10,241 nucleotides of DNA from JBIOJM01 sp044450785 (GTDB lineage: Bacteria > Planctomycetota > Planctomycetia > Isosphaerales > Isosphaeraceae). The position numbers were made by a program, and so were the translations under genes. Location: positions 1 to 10,241 of the forward strand of contig JBIOJM010000360.1 of the NCBI GenBank assembly GCA_044450785.1, given 5' to 3'. The notes under the pieces are model-generated. The model saw only the letters and a program-made list of their open reading frames with translations, had not been told where the DNA came from and made no database searches. Shown here one piece after another: positions 6,747-10,241 of this stretch (position 1 is its first letter; each line of letters starts with the position of its first letter).

Positions 6747-7955
6747 ATGATCCGCTCGTCAAACTACCGGCGCCGGCCCGCTTGCGTGCGAGATCGGGGC
6801 GGCTTCACGATGGTCGAGATCCTGATGGTCGTCGTCATCATCTCGATCCTGCTCGCGCTCTTGCTGCCGGCGATCAATGCCGCGATGCGCACCGCCAGGA
6901 ACGCGGCTGCCTCGGCCGAGATCAACCAGCTCGCCACGGCCGTGGAGAACTTCCGGAGCAAGTACGGCGACTATCCGCCCAGCCGGGTCTACCTGGCGGA
7001 GAACGGGCTCTATCCCGTCGGCCTTCAGACCCAAGTCAACAGCGGCGACCCGAATGACATCCAGGTGGGCCAGCTCGCCCAGCGCTCGCTGATCGCCCTG
7101 CGCAAGTTTTTCCCGAGGGTTACTTTCGGTACCCAGGCTGTCCCTCCCGTAATTCTCAATAGCAACGGTACTTACTGGTACGACTTCAACGGCAACGGCG
7201 TGATGGACAATCCCTACATCCTCCAGGGTCACGAGTGCCTGGCCTTCTTCCTGGGGGGAATACCTCTCGGCGATCCCCAAACGGGGACGTACGCCATGAC
7301 CGGGTTCGGCAAGGACCCGACCAATCCGTTCTACAACAGCATCAGCGGTAATGCCATGTACAGCGGCAACCGGCAGCCGCCGATCTTCGAATTCAACACC
7401 AGCCGGCTGTTCGCCGATCCGAACCGGTCGGACCCGGTCGCGAATCCCTTGGACCTTTACCGCCAGATCTACGTGCCCGGCTATTACGACTCGCTCGGCA
7501 ACTCGCCGCCGGCACTGGGCGGCAACACCCTCAACTTCTACGCCTACTTCAGCGGATACGGCAGCGGGACCTACGACGCCGACGACGTCAACTTCCCGAC
7601 CGAAGCCGACGGCAGCGGTATCAGCCCGATCGGACTTCAGTTCCAGCATGCCGGCTCTTTCTACACCTCGCCGGCTCCGAACCCATACACGACCACGACG
7701 TCGATTTCCCCGAGCACCGGTACCGTCACGTTCCAGAAGGCCCAGTCGTTCCAGATCATCGCCGCGGGAGTCGACGGCCTCTACGGGGTCGGCGGCCAGT
7801 TCATCCCGCCGGCGGCCGGTACGTCCACGGCCAGCAACGCGCTGCCGCTGGACGCGGCAAATACGTACTCCGGAACCAAAGTAACCGCCGACGCGACCAT
7901 CCGAATCCGCGAACGTGACAACCTGACGAATTTCAAATCAGGAACGCTGCAATAA
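6747..7955 (+). CDS. Large type IV prepilin-like / pseudopilin protein (402 aa)
   Basis: A filament or pseudopilus subunit candidate. It has a basic 19-residue leader (MIRSSNYRRRP...) ending RGG, then FTMVEI. Cleavage is expected after G19, giving F20 as the N-methylated first residue and E24 as the conserved Glu +5. The hydrophobic helix follows to about residue 42 and then an amphipathic helix (AEINQLATAVENFRSKYGDYPP), as in GspG-like pseudopilins. At 402 aa it is about 2.5 times a classical major pseudopilin. The C-terminal region is rich in Gly, Asn, Tyr and Pro. A DFNGNGVMD loop (146-154) resembles an EF-hand-like calcium site. A Shine-Dalgarno at 6737-6740 supports this start. I do not recognise a named family for the C-terminal part. 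It is not the DUF1559 type common in planctomycetes, since I see no H-x9-DG motif. The stop overlaps an ATG (TAATG). Confidence 0.88.
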   Translation: MIRSSNYRRRPACVRDRGGFTMVEILMVVVIISILLALLLPAINAAMRTARNAAASAEINQLATAVENFRSKYGDYPPSRVYLAENGLYPVGLQTQVNSGDPNDIQVGQLAQRSLIALRKFFPRVTFGTQAVPPVILNSNGTYWYDFNGNGVMDNPYILQGHECLAFFLGGIPLGDPQTGTYAMTGFGKDPTNPFYNSISGNAMYSGNRQPPIFEFNTSRLFADPNRSDPVANPLDLYRQIYVPGYYDSLGNSPPALGGNTLNFYAYFSGYGSGTYDADDVNFPTEADGSGISPIGLQFQHAGSFYTSPAPNPYTTTTSISPSTGTVTFQKAQSFQIIAAGVDGLYGVGGQFIPPAAGTSTASNALPLDAANTYSGTKVTADATIRIRERDNLTNFKSGTLQ

Positions 7956-7960
7956 TGCAG

Positions 7961-7993
7961 TGGTCCTTGGTCCTTGGTCCTTGGTCCTTGGTC
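7961..7993 (-). repeat. Short heptamer array, reverse orientation (TTGGTCC on the plus strand)
   Basis: Four and a half or more units of TTGGTCC on the plus strand, that is GGACCAA on the minus strand, with no mismatch over 33 bp. It begins 5 bp after the stop codon of prepilin-like gene 1. It is opposite in orientation to the array at 8125-8211, and the two are perfectly complementary over all 33 nt. Confidence 0.95.
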
Positions 7994-8036
7994 AGTGAAG
8001 ACAATTCGGAGCGTATTCATTAGCCGCTCGCCAGCG

Positions 8037-8101
8037 ACAACTGACAGGCCACAACTCACAACTGACAACTGCCTGCTATGACAACTGACAACTCACAACC
8101 G
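8037..8101. repeat. Heptamer cluster ACAACTG/ACAACTC
   Basis: Five heptads in register (8037-8071: ACAACTG, ACAGGCC, ACAACTC, ACAACTG, ACAACTG), a 9-nt interruption ending in the ATG of prepilin-like gene 2, then three more (8081-8101: ACAACTG, ACAACTC, ACAACCG). The unit differs from those of the other arrays but has the same length and the same AC beginning. The cluster straddles the start codon, so the first residues of the protein are encoded by it. Confidence 0.88.
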
Positions 8102-9940
8102 TACCTCCTCCTGTTCCTCCAACTGACCAAGGACCAAGGACCAAGGACCAAGGACCAAGGACCAAGGACCAAGGACCAAGGACCAAGGACCAAGGACCAA
8201 GGACCAAGGACATCACCTGCCGCCGCCGGCGGGGCGGGCCGGCGCGGCTTCACGCTGATCGAGCTGCTGGTCGTGGTGGTGATTATCGCGATCATCCTGG
8301 GCTTCGTCCTCGCCGCCGGAATCGAAGCCGCGCACCGCGCCGAGGAACGTGCCACCCAGACCTTGATCGCCAAGCTGGAAGGAGGGCTCAACGACCGGCT
8401 CGAGGCCCTGCTCCAGAACCGGCCTGAGCCGAACTATACACACGCCTACCTGGCGGCGATCTGGAGCTCCGCCGCGGTCTCGCCCGCCGACCCCATCGGC
8501 ATGATCCCCAGCCCTTATCCGCTCGACTCTTTCACCGGCCTCTCGTTCCCGAATTCGCGTGTCAAGCAAACCCAGCGGGCGCAGACGTTCGCCTGGTACG
8601 ACTACATCAAGAGTGAGCTGCCCGACGTCTTCTTCCTCCAGAACGACCCCAATTACCCGATCAACTTCGGGGCGACTCCGTTTCCGGGCACACCGATCGA
8701 CGCGAAGGGTTACGGCAACTACATTTTGCCGCTCGGGCATGCCATACAGGGTCCGCTCTCTGCGGGCGGCTACGGCGACGGCAACACGTCGACCGGCGTC
8801 TTCATCTCTTCCAACCCGAACCTGGGATTGACGGGACGCGGAATCTTCGGCGCGTCTTACCCGATCGCGGCCGGGCTCTTCAAGAACCTGGCGGTGCCGC
8901 CGCCAATGGTGGCCATTCAGCCCCAGGGGTACGACGGGGTCGACAACGACGGCAACGGCCTGATCGACGAGGTGGGTGAATGGGCGCCGACGACCGCTCA
9001 ACAAAACGCGATCGTCACCCTCCTTCAGACAAACCACCAGCACAAGACCGCTCGCTCGGAGATGCTCTACGCCATCCTGGTCGAGGGCCAGGGGCCCTTC
9101 GGTTCGGTCTTCAGCCGCGACGAGTTCACTGACAAGGAAGTCCGGGACACCGACGGCGACGGCCTGCCCGAGTTCGTCGATGCCTGGGGCCAGCCGCTCC
9201 AGTTCTTCCGCTGGCCCGTCCTCTACCATTCCGACCTCCAGCGCGGCCAGAACATCGTGCCCACACCAGGCGTGGCCCAGTCATGGTCGTTGCCCCCCCC
9301 CTATCAGATCGTCTACCAGGAGCGCGAGCAAGACCCGCTCGACGTCAGCCGGCAACTGGTAGCGCCGGGCTGGTGGTGGCAGAAGGGCGTCTCGGGCCAG
9401 TTCGCGGCGAACGATAATTTCTCGCTGGCACCATTCAACAACAACAACCAGCCCGCCTACTCGATTGGAGCCAGCGCCGGCGCCCAGGCGTTCGAGCTCT
9501 TCTTCCACCGGCTCACCGAACCGTTGAACCCAAATCCATTCCTCACCACCGGAGTGCTCTGGGACCGCGGCGGCTTCCCATTTCGCCGGGCGTTCTATTC
9601 CAAGTTCCTCGTCCTCTCGGGTGGGCAGGACCAGGTGCCCGGCGTCTTTCTGTACTCCGACGCCGATATGCTGTCGCTTGGTTCCGGCGCGGCGGTGAAC
9701 CTGATTGCCAACGAGAACAACGCCCTGCCGTTCGCCCTGGACATCCTCGGTGGCGGGACCGACGGCTTCAAGACCCAGGTATCCATTCCCGTCACCAGCC
9801 CCAACACGGTCCCCACATTCCTGTACGGGCCTTCGACCGATCCGACCCGTCCGTCCAGCTACGACCTCCTGCAAGGGGGCCAGGACGACATCAGCAACCA
9901 CAACCTCCAGGCCACCGGCGGAATCGGAGGCTCGGGATGA
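8078..9940 (+). CDS. Very large type IV prepilin-like protein with a heptapeptide-repeat leader (620 aa)
   Basis: A prepilin-type protein whose mature part begins FTLIELLVVVVIIAI (F58, with E62 as Glu +5), cleaved after G57. The leader is 57 residues, far longer than the usual 6-25, because residues 17-44 are four copies of the heptapeptide TKDQGPR encoded by a 12-unit DNA array. ATG 8078 is the only ATG in this frame after an in-frame stop at 8063. No ATG, GTG or TTG lies between the array and the leader, and no Shine-Dalgarno is visible. After the helix come a Gly/Pro/Asn-rich region and two calcium-loop-like motifs: DNDGNGLIDE (289-298) and DTDGDGLPE (357-365), the latter followed by FVDAWGQPLQF, which is common in pseudopilin-like proteins. 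A run of nine C at 9293-9301 encodes three prolines. It lies downstream of a similar but smaller prepilin and is likely a filament subunit. No named family recognised. The true start remains uncertain. Confidence 0.82.
   Translation: MTTDNSQPYLLLFLQLTKDQGPRTKDQGPRTKDQGPRTKDQGPRTSPAAAGGAGRRGFTLIELLVVVVIIAIILGFVLAAGIEAAHRAEERATQTLIAKLEGGLNDRLEALLQNRPEPNYTHAYLAAIWSSAAVSPADPIGMIPSPYPLDSFTGLSFPNSRVKQTQRAQTFAWYDYIKSELPDVFFLQNDPNYPINFGATPFPGTPIDAKGYGNYILPLGHAIQGPLSAGGYGDGNTSTGVFISSNPNLGLTGRGIFGASYPIAAGLFKNLAVPPPMVAIQPQGYDGVDNDGNGLIDEVGEWAPTTAQQNAIVTLLQTNHQHKTARSEMLYAILVEGQGPFGSVFSRDEFTDKEVRDTDGDGLPEFVDAWGQPLQFFRWPVLYHSDLQRGQNIVPTPGVAQSWSLPPPYQIVYQEREQDPLDVSRQLVAPGWWWQKGVSGQFAANDNFSLAPFNNNNQPAYSIGASAGAQAFELFFHRLTEPLNPNPFLTTGVLWDRGGFPFRRAFYSKFLVLSGGQDQVPGVFLYSDADMLSLGSGAAVNLIANENNALPFALDILGGGTDGFKTQVSIPVTSPNTVPTFLYGPSTDPTRPSSYDLLQGGQDDISNHNLQATGGIGGSG
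8125..8211 (+). repeat. Heptanucleotide array GGACCAA inside the prepilin coding sequence
   Basis: Twelve perfect ACCAAGG units (8126-8209) with flanking partial bases, all of the C variant and no mismatch. Unlike the array at 1-102 it contains no T-variant units. In the coding frame it gives four TKDQGPR heptapeptides. Perfect identity of 12 units suggests recent expansion or ongoing homogenisation. The repeat number must be a multiple of three to keep the frame. Confidence 0.97.
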
Positions 9941-9985
9941 TGATCCGAACCGTTGCCAATCCACATCCGAGGTCGCCCTCCCGAC

Positions 9986-10098
9986 CCCCTCACCCGGCCT
10001 TCGGCCACCCTCTCCCCAAGGGGCGAGGGACGGAAGAAGGAGGCCCGGCGCCGTTTCCGGTCCCCCTCGCCCCCCAGGAGAAAGGGGCTAGGGGTGAG
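9986..10098. repeat. Composite inverted-repeat element, REP/MITE-like
   Basis: Outer 7-bp arms CTCACCC (9989-9995) and GGGTGAG (10092-10098) enclose nested hairpins: GGCC/GGCC (9996-9999, 10003-10006), CCCTC-x-CCCC / GGGG-x-GAGGG (10008-10029), and CCCCT ... CCCC / GGGG ... AGGGG (10063-10094). Intergenic CCCTC...CCCC/GGGG...GAGGG palindromes are widespread in GC-rich bacterial genomes. It starts about 45 bp after the prepilin stop and may also help end transcription. No U-tract is visible. Confidence 0.6.
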
Positions 10099-10182
10099 CC
10101 GATGAAAACCTGGCCTTGCGGAGATGCCGGGTTCACCGCGGTTTCGTTGCGCCCGTTACCCGGCGCGCACCGCGTCTCCTTT

Positions 10183-10213
10183 CCCCCCCATGTGAAGGGG
10201 GGGCCAGGGGGGG
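10183..10213. repeat. C7/G7 hairpin with a second competing G7 run
   Basis: CCCCCCC (10183-10189) and GGGGGGG (10197-10203) flank a 7-nt loop ATGTGAA. After CCA comes a second G7 run (10207-10213). The C run can pair with either G run, so two exclusive stems are possible. The paired G runs could also fold as a G-quadruplex. Similar C-run/G-run palindromes are a common interspersed repeat type. Confidence 0.6.
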
Positions 10214-10241
10214 TGGACCCGGCACGATCAGTCACGCGGGA

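Larger units (their letters stand above)
9941..10241. other. Non-coding end of window, rich in GC hairpins
   Basis: No supportable gene on either strand. The stretch consists mostly of two inverted-repeat structures, 9986-10098 and 10183-10213, separated by about 85 bp in which I see no clear signal. The next gene of the cluster is outside the window. Open frames here are low-complexity Pro/Arg/Gly readings of GC runs. Confidence 0.6.

Noticed and set aside
8213..9229. 338-aa open frame on the minus strand
   Set aside because: Antisense to the prepilin gene whose leader and helix are unmistakable.

Overview
The window is GC-rich (lines I counted by hand run about 60-70% GC in the coding parts) and holds one long plus-strand gene cluster for a type IV pilus / type II secretion-type machine. 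In order: a PilB/GspE-type assembly ATPase, a PilT-type retraction ATPase, a second PilB/GspE ATPase, a PilC/GspF inner-membrane platform protein, and two unusually large proteins (about 402 and 620 aa) with type IV prepilin leaders. Large non-canonical prepilin-like proteins, high GC, weak or missing Shine-Dalgarno sites and heavy use of heptanucleotide repeats suggest a planctomycete, possibly of the Isosphaeraceae/Gemmatales group. That assignment is inference from style and not from a marker gene.

Layout: 1-102 is a GGAC(C/T)AA heptamer array cut by the window edge. 103-385 is a leader with two perfect small hairpins. 386-2125 is pilB copy 1. 2126-2445 is a 320-bp gap with one good sigma70-like promoter candidate. 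2446-3582 is pilT, whose only canonical start is a TTG. 3583-5301 is pilB copy 2, directly abutting pilT. 5332-6576 is pilC. 6747-7955 is prepilin-like protein 1. 8078-9940 is prepilin-like protein 2. 9941-10241 is non-coding and rich in GC hairpins of the interspersed-repeat type.

How the genes work together: the hexameric PilB-type ATPases would power polymerisation of (pseudo)pilins through PilC. PilT would power depolymerisation. The two leader-bearing proteins would be cleaved by a prepilin peptidase encoded elsewhere and become filament subunits. The second PilB carries both halves of an MshEN-type c-di-GMP-binding motif almost intact; the first PilB has lost the key residues. The two motors may therefore answer to different signals.

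The most unusual content is a set of heptanucleotide tandem repeats in the leader before pilB copy 1 and in every gap from pilB copy 2 onward: GGACYAA, AGTTTTC, ACAACTG and decayed relatives. One array lies inside the coding sequence of prepilin-like protein 2, between its ATG and its type IV leader, as 12 copies of a 7-bp unit. Because 7 is not a multiple of 3, gain or loss of one unit would shift the frame and truncate the protein, so this has the structure of a phase-variation switch. The same array is perfectly complementary over 33 nt to an opposite-strand array just after prepilin-like protein 1, and the start codon lies in the intervening loop. The pilC/prepilin gap has a parallel arrangement, a 26-bp perfect inverted repeat built from a different heptamer.
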